Positions 18,254-25,987 are shown, numbered from the stretch's first letter. The stretch: 64,000 bases of DNA from Bradyrhizobium campsiandrae (GCF_014529705.1 NZ_JAANIH010000036.1:1-64000); one strand, 5' to 3'. Notes: generated by a model from the letters alone, not told the origin. Numbers and translations are program-made.

Positions 18254-19248
18254 TGCGCCGTCTCCAGGCGGGATTTGGCGACGGCGCGCAACGCCGAGGC
18301 TGCCTTGGTGCGCCGTGCGGCCATATGGCGGTCGAGAATCCCCAGGATGCCTGTCGGCGACCAAATCAGCAATCCCATCACCGCGATCGCGTAGAGCATC
18401 AGATAATAGCCTTCGGTGAAGCGCAGCCATTCCGGCAGCAGCACCGCGATCATTGCGCCCAGGAACGGACCGAAATAGAAGCCAGCGCCGCCGACGATCA
18501 CCATCATCAGCAGGTCGAGCGAGAGCGACAGGTTGAACGGCACAGGGTCGATATACTGCGTCAGCGGCGCATAGAGCGCGCCGGCGACGCCGCCAAGCGC
18601 CGAGCCGATCGCAAACGCCATCAGCGTGTAGCGGCGGGTGTCGATGCCGAGCGATTGCGCGCGCAAGGGATTCTCGCGCAAAGCCACGAAGGCGCGGCCC
18701 CAGGGGGAGCGGATCAGCCACCAGACGGCGAGCGAAACGATCGCGAGCGAGCCGAGGCAGACATAGTAGAACGGCAGCGGCTTGTTGGTCGCGATGCCGA
18801 AGATGTGAGGCCGCGGGATGTTGGAGATGCCGTAGATGCCGCCGGTGAGCCAGCTCTCGTTGCGGAACACCAGGAAGGCCAGCGTCGAGAAGGCGAGCGT
18901 CACGAAGGCAAGGTAGTGGTGCTGCACGCGCAGCGCGGGATAGCCGAGCACCCAGCCGACGCCGAAGCTGAGCACGATCGCGACCAGGACCGCGACCGGC
19001 AGCGGCCAGCCATGCGTGGTCATGATTGCGCCGGCATAAGCACCGATGCCGACGAACGCTCCTTGCGCCAGCGAGACCTGGCCGGCATAGCCGAGCGTGA
19101 GATTGAGACCCATCGCGGCGATGGTCATCACCGCCCACTGGCTCAGGATGAACAGGCCATAGCGGTTGAAGTTCATGGGCACGATGATCAGGCCGGCGAC
19201 GACGATGAGGCCGAGCGCGATCTTCAACGGTCTGGCGAAGCCGTTCAT
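18250..19248 (-). CDS. livM: LIV-type ABC transporter permease LivM
   Basis: A 332-residue integral membrane permease with about nine hydrophobic segments and the family hallmark GLNLTLGYAGQVSLAQGAFVGIGAYA split over positions 50-80. The C-terminal cytoplasmic tail is rich in Arg and Ala. It is coupled by 4-base overlaps on both sides to livH and livG, so the subunits are made together. The transporter probably carries shikimate, quinate or dehydroshikimate, because the flanking enzymes act on those compounds. Confidence 0.92.
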   Translation of the reverse strand: MNGFARPLKIALGLIVVAGLIIVPMNFNRYGLFILSQWAVMTIAAMGLNLTLGYAGQVSLAQGAFVGIGAYAGAIMTTHGWPLPVAVLVAIVLSFGVGWVLGYPALRVQHHYLAFVTLAFSTLAFLVFRNESWLTGGIYGISNIPRPHIFGIATNKPLPFYYVCLGSLAIVSLAVWWLIRSPWGRAFVALRENPLRAQSLGIDTRRYTLMAFAIGSALGGVAGALYAPLTQYIDPVPFNLSLSLDLLMMVIVGGAGFYFGPFLGAMIAVLLPEWLRFTEGYYLMLYAIAVMGLLIWSPTGILGILDRHMAARRTKAASALRAVAKSRLETAQ

Positions 19249-20120
19249 ACCGTGCGCTCCTCGGCACGGCCGAGCAATCCTTGCGGTCGGAACAGGATGA
19301 CCACGATGAGGAAGATCATCGGCACGGCGGCGCGATATTGCGTCGAGACATAGGCTGCCGCGAGATTGTCCAGCACGCCGATCAAGAGGCCACCGGCAAT
19401 GGCGCCGCGCACCTGGTTGAAGCCACCGACGATCGCCGCGATGAAAGCGGCCTGGCCCAGCACTTCGCCGCTCGAGAATTTTGCCAGATAGATTGGCGTG
19501 ATCAGCAGCGAGGCCAGTGCCACCAGGAAGGCGTTGATCAGGAACGTCAGCAAAATCATGCGCTCGACCGGCACGCCGATGATGCGCGCGACTGTCGGGT
19601 TCTGGGCCGCCGCCTGCATCTGGTGACCGAGCGAGGTGCGGTTGAGCAGCGTGGTCAGGCCGAAGACGGCCAGGATCGCGACGACCAACACGCCGATGCT
19701 TTGCAGCGACACGGCGTGACCGAGCACGGAAACATCGCCGGTCGGCACGATCGATGGGAAGGGCGAAGCCTCAGCGCTGAAGAACTGCTTGACGGCTTCC
19801 TTGATGCCGATGGCGAGTGCCATGGTCGCGATCGCCAGCGGCAGCACGCCGTGGCGCATCATCGGGTCGACCAGCAGCAGCTTGAAGGCGAGGCCCAGCA
19901 GGATCATCGAGAGCAGGATGCCGAGGATGATCGCGAGCCAGAATGGCGCGCCGACATGCATCGCGGCCAGCATCAAAAACGCCGGCAGCATCACGAACTC
20001 GCCTTGCGCGAAATTGATGGTCTGCGAGGTCTGCCACAGCAGCGTGAAGCCGACCGCGACCAGCGCATAGATCGCGCCGGTGGCAAGGCCCGCGACCAGA
20101 AGGTCGAATAGGTTGGACAT
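19245..20120 (-). CDS. livH: LIV-type ABC transporter permease LivH
   Basis: A 291-residue permease with about eight membrane segments and the LivH hallmark GAIYALVAVGFTLLWQTSQT followed by INFAQGEFVML. The start at 20120 (MSNLFDLLVAGL) is chosen because residues upstream in the longer frame read through the hairpin region without hydrophobic or conserved sequence. It is separated by 84 bases from the binding-protein gene and overlaps livM by 4 bases. Confidence 0.92.
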   Translation of the reverse strand: MSNLFDLLVAGLATGAIYALVAVGFTLLWQTSQTINFAQGEFVMLPAFLMLAAMHVGAPFWLAIILGILLSMILLGLAFKLLLVDPMMRHGVLPLAIATMALAIGIKEAVKQFFSAEASPFPSIVPTGDVSVLGHAVSLQSIGVLVVAILAVFGLTTLLNRTSLGHQMQAAAQNPTVARIIGVPVERMILLTFLINAFLVALASLLITPIYLAKFSSGEVLGQAAFIAAIVGGFNQVRGAIAGGLLIGVLDNLAAAYVSTQYRAAVPMIFLIVVILFRPQGLLGRAEERTV

Positions 20121-20133
20121 CTTCCCCTCTTTC

Positions 20134-20186
20134 CTCTCCCCGCATCCGCCTTCGCTAAAGCTTCGGCGAGACAGGCGCGGGGAGAG
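20134..20186. promoter_or_regulatory. Intercistronic hairpin between binding protein and permease genes
   Basis: CTCTCCCCGC (20134-20143) and GCGGGGAGAG (20177-20186) form a perfect 10-bp stem around a second inner hairpin with CGCCTTCGCTAAAGCTTCGGCG. It lies in the gap after the binding-protein stop, a place where such stems often stabilise upstream mRNA or reduce permease expression. There is no T-tract, so it is not a standard terminator. Confidence 0.55.
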
Positions 20187-20203
20187 CTGAAAGACCGCAG
20201 TAC

Positions 20204-21337
20204 TCACTTCACCTTCGGCAGCACCTGCTTCACCACCTGCTTGCCTTCGACCACCTCGACCAGAAAGCTCTGGCGATCGATGTCGCCGTTCGCATCGAAG
20301 CTGACGTCCATCAGGATGCCGGGCTCGTCGGCTGCCCTGATCGTCAGGCCGTGCAGCGAGTCGGCGAACGCCTTGGAATCGACCTTGCCCATCTTCTCGG
20401 TGGTGGCCTTCACCATGTAGACGGCGAGATAGCCCTTCAACCCGTTATGATCGGGAACGTAGTTGTACTTCTTCGAGAACCGGTCGCGAAAACCCTTGAT
20501 GAGGTCGACGGGCGCATCGGTGGTGAGGCCGACATGGCCGCGCGCGCCATTGGCTGAATCGCCAGCGAGCTCGATCACCTTCTGGCCGATCAACGTGGTC
20601 TCGCCCATCAGCGGCGCGGTGACGCCCTGGCGCTTCAGCTCCTTGAGGATGCGCGCGCTTTCTTCTTCATTCAGGTAGACGAACACGGCGTCGGGATTGG
20701 CAGCCTTGATCTTGCCGACGTCGGCGGCGAAATCGGCCTGACCAGCTTCCGTGGAGAGATCGGCGACCACCTTCGAACCAAGGCGCTCAAGCTCCCTGAT
20801 GACGACGTCGCGGCCACCGCGGCCGAAGTCGTTGTTGACCCAGACCACCGCGACCGACTTCGCCTTCATGTCGTCGTGGATGTACTTTGCGACCTTCGGC
20901 ATCGAGGATTGCTGGCCGAACGAGGTGCGGAACAGGAACTTGTTGCCGGCTTGCGTCAACTCGGCGGCTTCGCCGCCCATGATCTGGGCGATGCCGGCTT
21001 CGGCGGCGAGCGGGGCCGTGACCTTCACCGAGCCGGAATAGCCAGGGCCGAGCAGCACATAGGGCTCGGCGTCGAGTGCCTTCTGCACCTGCGCGCGCGC
21101 CACGCCCGGGTTCGATTGCGAGTCGGCATGGGTGACCTCGAGCTTGCGGCCGAGAATGCCGCCCTTGGCGTTGATCTCCTCGATCGCGAGGTCGATGCCG
21201 TTCTTCCAGTTGGTGCCGACGGTGGCGCCGCCGCCCGAGAGCTCGGCGACGTCGGCGAGCTTGATCGCCTGTGCGAAGGCGCCCGTGGTCGTCATTGCGG
21301 TGAGCAGCGCGCCCACCAATAGCGTCGATTTCATCAT
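20204..21337 (-). CDS. LIV-type ABC transporter substrate-binding protein (shikimate/quinate operon)
   Basis: A 377-residue periplasmic binding protein with signal peptide MMKSTLLVGALLTAMTTTG up to AFA, then QAIKLADVAELSGGGATVG. The type I fold pattern is seen in EINAKGGILGRKLEV and in VVWVNNDFGRGG. It is encoded between aroE-like and livHMGF, so the ligand is probably shikimate, quinate or a relative. ATG 21337 (the first of two adjacent ATGs) follows GGGAGGAGAGG; the longer frame from 21355 includes that ribosome-binding site and is unlikely. Confidence 0.9.
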   Translation of the reverse strand: MMKSTLLVGALLTAMTTTGAFAQAIKLADVAELSGGGATVGTNWKNGIDLAIEEINAKGGILGRKLEVTHADSQSNPGVARAQVQKALDAEPYVLLGPGYSGSVKVTAPLAAEAGIAQIMGGEAAELTQAGNKFLFRTSFGQQSSMPKVAKYIHDDMKAKSVAVVWVNNDFGRGGRDVVIRELERLGSKVVADLSTEAGQADFAADVGKIKAANPDAVFVYLNEEESARILKELKRQGVTAPLMGETTLIGQKVIELAGDSANGARGHVGLTTDAPVDLIKGFRDRFSKKYNYVPDHNGLKGYLAVYMVKATTEKMGKVDSKAFADSLHGLTIRAADEPGILMDVSFDANGDIDRQSFLVEVVEGKQVVKQVLPKVK

Positions 21338-21389
21338 CCTCTCCTCCCGTTTCATCTTTGCAAGCGACCTTGTGTCCGGCCGCTTCGCC

Positions 21390-22268
21390 TCAAGCCGCCT
21401 GATAGGCGGCGCTGCGCGCGGCCATCACGGCGTCAAAAGCCTCTCCCATGACTTCGGTCGACGGGGCAAGGCCTGTGAACAATTCGAAGGCGTCGGCGGC
21501 CTGGTAGATCGCAAGCTCGCGCCCGGTCATGATCCGCGCGCCCTTGGCGCGCGCCGCGGCCAGCAAGGGTGTGATCAGCGGCGAATAGACGGCGTCCGCA
21601 ACCCACAGGGTTTCGCGCAGCAGCGAAGCCGCGACCGGGGTGTCCCGGTTCGGCAGCATGCCGACGGGCGTGCCGTTGACGAGGCCGGTCGCACCGTCGA
21701 GTGCGTCCTCGACGCATCTAGCGACCCGCGCGCCGCCATGCGTGGCCAGCAGCACGGCGAGTTTTTCCGCCCGCGCCGGCTCGCTATCGAAGATGCGCAG
21801 GTCAGCCACTTTCAGGCTTGCCAGCGCAAAGGCGATGGCCTTGCCGACGCCGCCGGTGCCGATGACGGCCACCGCGTTTCCGGCAGGAGCCAGCAGCGGC
21901 TTGACGGCACGCGCAAAGCCTGTCGTGTCGGTGTTATGGCCGATCAGCCGGCCGTCCTTGACGACGACGGTGTTGACTGCGGCCATGCTCGCGGCAGCCG
22001 GTGCGAGCTCGTCGAGCAGCGGGACCACCGCCTCCTTGTAGGGGAACGTGACGTTGACGCCGGCAAAGCCGAGCCGCCGCACGCCCTCCAGCATCATGCT
22101 GAGCCCGGTCGCATCCGCGCCGGCGACCTCGATGAGCTGGTAATGGCCGCGCAGGCCGAGCGCCTCGGCGGCGCGCTCATGCATGGCAGGGGAGGCCGAA
22201 TGGGCAATCGGCGCGCCGATCAGGCCGGTCAGGACTTTCTTGGATGCGGCAGGTCCGCGATTTGACAT
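21390..22268 (-). CDS. aroE: Shikimate/quinate dehydrogenase family protein
   Basis: A 292-residue AroE-family NAD(P)-dependent oxidoreductase. The substrate SxS motif is in IAHSASPAMH, the catalytic Lys in TFPYKEAV, the Asp in GHNTDTTGF, and the dinucleotide loop is VIGTGGVGKA. Its place as first gene of an operon with a transporter and QuiC indicates a catabolic dehydrogenase (shikimate or quinate to the 3-dehydro compound) rather than the biosynthetic AroE. The cofactor preference cannot be decided from sequence alone. Confidence 0.9.
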   Translation of the reverse strand: MSNRGPAASKKVLTGLIGAPIAHSASPAMHERAAEALGLRGHYQLIEVAGADATGLSMMLEGVRRLGFAGVNVTFPYKEAVVPLLDELAPAAASMAAVNTVVVKDGRLIGHNTDTTGFARAVKPLLAPAGNAVAVIGTGGVGKAIAFALASLKVADLRIFDSEPARAEKLAVLLATHGGARVARCVEDALDGATGLVNGTPVGMLPNRDTPVAASLLRETLWVADAVYSPLITPLLAAARAKGARIMTGRELAIYQAADAFELFTGLAPSTEVMGEAFDAVMAARSAAYQAA

Positions 22269-22390
22269 GATCGACGATCGCCTGGTGAGTACCCCGATTT
22301 CCGGCCATTAGCCGCGAAATTCACGCAAGTCCAAGCGGGGACGATAGCCTTTCCCTCGCCTAACACAATTACCCTTTTATCCAGCAAACC

Positions 22391-22403
22391 TAACATAATG
22401 TTA
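22391..22403. promoter_or_regulatory. Candidate LysR binding site (T-N11-A palindrome)
   Basis: TAACAT-A-ATGTTA is a perfect 13-base palindrome with T-N11-A form. It overlaps the 3' end of the LysR gene and lies about 125 bases before the aroE-like start, close to a second TAACA at 22361. This is a plausible activator site for the shikimate/quinate operon. Confidence 0.5.
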
Positions 22404-23339
22404 TTTCTTCCGCGCGCGCCCGGGCGCGGCCTTGCCGTTGCTGCGGGACGGCTCGACCGCGCGCATCTCGGCGCGCAGGGACTCGATGAAATACTCCACA
22501 TGCAGCGACAGCGGCGCGCCGCGCTTGACCGCGATGTAGGTGTCGAACCGGGTCGGCTCGGCAATCTTGAGCAGCTCGATGCCGGGATAGCCGCCGTGGG
22601 CGACCGTGAACTGGTCGATGATGGCGATGCCGAGGCCAGCCTTGACCAGCGCGCAGACCGTGGTGCCGAACCGCGCGCGGATGGTGATGTTGTAGTCGAG
22701 CTTATGGCGCGCGAACATCTCGGCCATGATCCGGCCGTAGGGATCGTTGGGATCGATGCCGATCAGTGGATAGCGGGTGATCTCGGCGGCCGAGACCTGC
22801 TTGCGGCCGGCCAGCTCGTGGCCGGGCGGCACGATGCAATAGAGCTCGCCCGAGGCGAGCGGCATGAAGTCGAGCCCGGAATGCTCCAGCCGGTAGCTCA
22901 TCGCGACGCACTCGCCGCGGCCGAGCATGAGATAGTCGATGGCTTCCTCGAGCTTGAGGATGTTGATGTCGATGCCGAGATCAGGGTAACGGCGGCGGAC
23001 GCGCTCGATCGCGCGCGGCACCATCACCTGCGAGATGCTCGGCACCGAGCCGACGCGCAGCTCCGACAAGCCGCCGCGACCGATCTTGGAGATGATCTCC
23101 GAGAGGTCGTCGACCTTCTTGTAGACGCCGTTGATCTGCTCGAAGATGTTCTCGGCTTCCGGTGTCGGGAAGTACCGGCCATTCTGGCGCTGGAAGAAGC
23201 GGATGCCGAGCGAGCGCTCGGTGTATTTGACGAGGCGGCTGATCCCCGGCGCCGAGACGTTAAGCAGTTTTGCGGCACCGCCAATGGTGCCCGTCACCAT
23301 CACGGCACGGATCACTTCAACCTGGCGCAACGTCATCAT
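22401..23339 (-). CDS. LysR-family transcriptional regulator of the shikimate/quinate operon
   Basis: A 312-residue LysR protein. The N-terminal helix-turn-helix is visible in VTGTIGGAAKLLNVSAPGISR, followed by the linker helix and a periplasmic-binding-protein-like effector domain (LRVGSVPSISQVMVP onward). The tail is basic (SNGKAAPGRARKK). It is immediately upstream of and co-oriented with the aroE-liv-quiC operon, so it is the likely regulator, with shikimate, quinate or dehydroshikimate as possible inducer. This orientation is less usual than the divergent arrangement of many LysR genes. Confidence 0.87.
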   Translation of the reverse strand: MMTLRQVEVIRAVMVTGTIGGAAKLLNVSAPGISRLVKYTERSLGIRFFQRQNGRYFPTPEAENIFEQINGVYKKVDDLSEIISKIGRGGLSELRVGSVPSISQVMVPRAIERVRRRYPDLGIDINILKLEEAIDYLMLGRGECVAMSYRLEHSGLDFMPLASGELYCIVPPGHELAGRKQVSAAEITRYPLIGIDPNDPYGRIMAEMFARHKLDYNITIRARFGTTVCALVKAGLGIAIIDQFTVAHGGYPGIELLKIAEPTRFDTYIAVKRGAPLSLHVEYFIESLRAEMRAVEPSRSNGKAAPGRARKK

Positions 23340-23377
23340 GAGCAGGATATCCCGAGAGACGATCTTGGTGCCGCTGT

Positions 23378-23528
23378 CTTACCCTTTCCCCTTGGGAGAC
23401 GGGGGTGCTCGCCGCACGAGGGACGGGACGGGTGAGGGGTCTCTCTCCACGAACTCAACCAGGCGTTTGCGGAAGCAACCCCTCATCCGGCGCTTCGCGC
23501 CATCTTCTCCCACAAGGGGAGAAGGAAA
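23378..23528. repeat. Composite intergenic palindromic repeat
   Basis: The stretch starts with CCTTTCCCCTTGGGAGACGG and ends with the hairpin CTTCTCCC-ACAA-GGGGAGAAG (23504-23524), with CCGGCGCTTCGCGCC between. It resembles the hairpins at 7-29 and 25699-25722. It occupies most of the 287-base gap between the LysR gene and the small gene at 23627, and no gene was seen in it. Confidence 0.65.
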
Positions 23529-23626
23529 AGCAACGGCCGGATTGATTGGGCGCAAATCAGCGGATTCAAATGGAAGCGCATCGTCGTGCGATTTGTCGCA
23601 TCGGCGCCGTCTGCTGCATGTGCGTT

Positions 23627-23803
23627 CTAGCTCGCCGGGCTCTCCGGCGAAGCGCTCTCGACGAGCTTGGGGCGTTCGCTTTGCAGCACGTCCCGCGCGA
23701 ACTCGATGATCTTCTGCTTGTTTGCCGTATCGCGGACGGCGAAAAACACGCGGTTCAATTCCAGGCCGAGCACGCTGTTGAGGGCGATGTTCTCGTCTTC
23801 CAT
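23627..23803 (-). CDS. Small conserved-looking protein divergent from the LuxR gene
   Basis: A 58-residue reading frame starting MEDENIALNSVLGLELN, with a basic middle (RDTANKQKIIEF) and ending SPESPAS. It is predicted to be helical and soluble, with no signal or membrane segment. It is divergent from the LuxR gene, leaving a 166-base shared promoter region. Amphipathic sequence and position favour a real gene; the function is not recognised. A quorum-sensing accessory role is a guess. GGGAAA upstream of the ATG is a weak ribosome-binding site. Confidence 0.55.
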   Translation of the reverse strand: MEDENIALNSVLGLELNRVFFAVRDTANKQKIIEFARDVLQSERPKLVESASPESPAS

Positions 23804-23969
23804 CGTGGTTTTCCCGCTTTAGACGTCTTAGGTGTAACCGGACGTCAATTCTTCCACAAGTAGATTAAATCTCGGTGCCGGCGGCACACCGGGAAATTAC
23901 GGACCCGATGAATTGAGGCAGCGCCCCAAGACGTGCTATACGGAGGCGGCGAGGGCAGGAAACGCACCG

Positions 23970-24698
23970 ATGTCCGCCGTGGATTATGGCCGCGAAGCAC
24001 TGGACTTCATCGAAGGGCTGGGAACCTATGACAGGGTCCCGGACACGATGGACGCGCTCGCACTCACCTTCGGCCGCTACGGCTTCGAGCACATCATCGT
24101 CACCGGCTTGCCGAATCCCGATCAGCGCTTTTCCCAGATGGTGCTGGCCAAGAAATGGCCGGCCGAATGGTTCAGCCTCTACACCGCGAAGAGCTACGAT
24201 CGCGTTGATCCCGTGATCCGCAAGTGCCGCCAGACGGTCAATCCGTTCGAATGGTCGGAAGCGCCCTATGATGCCGAGCTTGAGCCGGGTGCGGTCGAGG
24301 TGATGCGGCGCGCTGCCGATTTCCGCATGTCGCGCGGCTTCGTCGTGCCGATCCACGGGCTGACCGGCTATGAGGCCGGCGTCTCGCTCGGAGGCGTCCA
24401 TCTCGATCTCAACGTCCGCAGCAAGCCGGCGCTGCATCTGATCGCGATGTATGGCTTCGATCACATCCGCCGTCTGCTTGCGCCGTCGCCGCATCCGTCG
24501 GCGCGCCTGACCCCGCGCGAACGCGAGGCGATCGCCTGGGCGTCGCAGGGCAAGTCGGCCTGGGAGATCGGCGAAATCCTGAACATCACCCAACGCACGG
24601 CGGAAGAGCATCTTGCAACCGCGGCGCGCAAGCTCGGTGCCGTCAACCGGACGCATGCGGTTGCGATCGCAATCCGCCAGAGAATCATCAATCCCTGA
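23970..24698 (+). CDS. bjaR: LuxR-family acyl-homoserine lactone receptor (BjaR/RpaR-like)
   Basis: A 242-residue regulator. The N-terminal autoinducer domain (about 20-165) keeps the usual Trp/Tyr/Asp pattern in WFSLYTAKSYDRVDP and NPFEWSEAPYD. The C-terminal GerE/LuxR helix-turn-helix is seen in LTPREREAIAWASQGKSAWE and ILNITQRTAEEHL. ATG 23970 follows AGGA and gives the usual length; an upstream frame is 19 residues longer without conservation. It is followed by a luxI homologue with an intervening palindrome. Bradyrhizobium BjaR and Rhodopseudomonas RpaR are the closest type by context. Confidence 0.92.
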   Translation: MSAVDYGREALDFIEGLGTYDRVPDTMDALALTFGRYGFEHIIVTGLPNPDQRFSQMVLAKKWPAEWFSLYTAKSYDRVDPVIRKCRQTVNPFEWSEAPYDAELEPGAVEVMRRAADFRMSRGFVVPIHGLTGYEAGVSLGGVHLDLNVRSKPALHLIAMYGFDHIRRLLAPSPHPSARLTPREREAIAWASQGKSAWEIGEILNITQRTAEEHLATAARKLGAVNRTHAVAIAIRQRIINP

Positions 24699-24708
24699 AG
24701 GCTGTGGC

Positions 24709-24730
24709 CTACTGGGAAATTTCCCAATAG
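24709..24730. promoter_or_regulatory. lux-box-like inverted repeat upstream of luxI homologue
   Basis: CTACTGGGAAA and TTTCCCAATAG form an 11+11 inverted repeat with one mismatch pair. It is centred 65 bases before the synthase ATG and directly after the luxR stop, the expected place for autoinducer-dependent activation of the synthase gene. Confidence 0.85.
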
Positions 24731-24784
24731 TCGATCTGTCCGTTTTCGCTGAGGCTGCCCCTATTTCAAACTAAGGGGGACCTC

Positions 24785-25444
24785 ATGATTCATGTCATTT
24801 CTGCCGTCAATCGGCACCTCTATGAAGACGTTCTCGAGCAGCATTTCCGCATCCGTCACGAGATTTTCGTCGAAGAGCGGAAATGGGAGGGACTGCGCAA
24901 GCCCGACAGCCGCGAGATCGACGCCTACGATAATGAGGATGCGATCTATCTGCTGGCTCTCGAGAATCGCCGCGTGCTGGGTGGCTCCCGCCTGTATCCG
25001 ACCACCAAGCCGACCATGATCAGCGAGGTGTTTCCCCATCTTGCTGCGGTGCGGGGGTGTCCTGCTGACCCACAGATCTGGGAATGGTCACGCTTCTTCG
25101 TCACGCGCGAGCGCCGCGATGGCGCGTTCAACCTACAACTGATGGCGGCGGCGCAGGAGTTCTGCCTCGATCAGGGCATCGAGCGGCTCTCTCTGGTGAT
25201 GGAAACATGGTGGCTGCCCCGTTTCCACGACATCGGCTTCGTCGTCACCCCACTGGGATTGCCGGCGTTGATCGAGAACTCCTGGACCATGGCCGCGACC
25301 ATCGAGGTCCGCCAGGAATCGCTCAACGTCGTCCGCGACCGTATCGGGATGAAGAGCGTCGTCCATCAAGACGGACCGCGTCTCGATTGCATCGCCCGTG
25401 CCAACCTCTGCGGCCGCACCGCCGCGCAACGAAAGAGCGCCTGA
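24785..25444 (+). CDS. bjaI: Acyl-homoserine lactone synthase (BjaI/RpaI/BraI-like)
   Basis: A 219-residue LuxI-family synthase. Invariant residues are visible: Arg in FRIRHEIFVEERKWE, the Asp pair in REIDAYDNEDA, Glu in WEWSRFF and Arg in SRLYPT. It joins S-adenosylmethionine to an acyl group. Members of the BjaI/RpaI/BraI branch use isovaleryl-CoA, p-coumaroyl-CoA or cinnamoyl-CoA rather than acyl-ACP; which acyl group is used here cannot be read directly. GGGGGA precedes ATG 24785. The gene lies between a hydroxycinnamate activation locus and a benzoate locus, so an aryl donor is conceivable. Confidence 0.93.
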   Translation: MIHVISAVNRHLYEDVLEQHFRIRHEIFVEERKWEGLRKPDSREIDAYDNEDAIYLLALENRRVLGGSRLYPTTKPTMISEVFPHLAAVRGCPADPQIWEWSRFFVTRERRDGAFNLQLMAAAQEFCLDQGIERLSLVMETWWLPRFHDIGFVVTPLGLPALIENSWTMAATIEVRQESLNVVRDRIGMKSVVHQDGPRLDCIARANLCGRTAAQRKSA

Positions 25445-25445
25445 G

Positions 25446-25664
25446 ATGTCGAACCTGATGCGAGACAGCCAGATCATGGCGCAAACCAAGGACGAGAATC
25501 TCGGCTACATGTCCGACATGGCGCTCGAGCTGGCGCAGATGGCCGAAGACACCGGACTGGCGACGCTGGCTTATTTGTTCCGAATGGCGGCGCTGGAGGC
25601 CTCGACGGCCAACAGTGAGCTCAACGAGCCGGACAATCTCCTGCGCCAGGTCACGTCGCACTAG
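25446..25664 (+). CDS. Small protein coupled to the AHL synthase gene
   Basis: A 72-residue acidic, mostly helical protein (MSNLMRDSQIMAQTKDENLG at the start, MALELAQMAEDTGLATLAYL in the middle). Its ATG is 1 base after the synthase stop, so it is almost certainly co-translated and induced with quorum sensing. There is no signal peptide or membrane segment. The function is not recognised. The alternative frame starting at 25398 would overlap the synthase and is rejected. Confidence 0.7.
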   Translation: MSNLMRDSQIMAQTKDENLGYMSDMALELAQMAEDTGLATLAYLFRMAALEASTANSELNEPDNLLRQVTSH

Positions 25665-25987
25665 ACGGATCGATCGTTCATTCCCGTTCGCACGCATCCT
25701 CTCCCCGACAACGGGGGGAGGGTCATCGTCTGGGTGCGACAGGCTGCCCCACCCTGCGCGGCAGCGTTCTTGCAACGCGGCACTCCAAGGCTGGCTTCGC
25801 AAGGCCAGTTCGATCGCATGCATCGGCATGCAACAAAGTGCATGTCCTGCGCGGAATCACTCTTGCCTCGGAACGATACTGCCATTACCCATTTTTCCGC
25901 CTCGAGGAGAGGCAGGGGGAGCTCTTTGACTGATGGCGACTGTGTTCGAACATCGGCGCGTGTCCGCGTGCGCCTGAGAGAGTTCTG
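25665..25987. other. Intergenic region upstream of the second LIV transporter
   Basis: 323 bases with no gene. It holds a GC-rich hairpin at 25699-25722, three phased TGCA words at 25819-25842, and a perfect TGTTCGAACA palindrome at 25943-25952. The promoter for the following transporter operon must be here; the TGCA array and the palindrome are the best operator candidates. Confidence 0.6.
25819..25842. promoter_or_regulatory. TGCA-N6-TGCA-N6-TGCA array, candidate BoxR operator
   Basis: TGCA occurs at 25819, 25829 and 25839, exactly one helical turn apart. The last copy reads CAAAGTGCAT, the same 10-mer found upstream of boxC at 39926-39935. BzdR/BoxR regulators are reported to bind TGCA-containing repeats, so BoxR (36387-37295) is a candidate ligand. 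Binding is inferred. Confidence 0.55.

Noticed and set aside
18254..19267. Upstream extension of livG to a 585-codon fused frame
   Set aside because: It lies in the wrong frame of livM, whose membrane segments are clear. The livG ATG at 18253 overlaps the livM stop in the usual coupled way.
25943..25952. TGTTCGAACA as a LexA (SOS) box
   Set aside because: Alphaproteobacterial LexA usually uses GTTC-N7-GTTC direct repeats; this is a short inverted repeat before a transporter operon. It is retained only as an unspecific palindrome.
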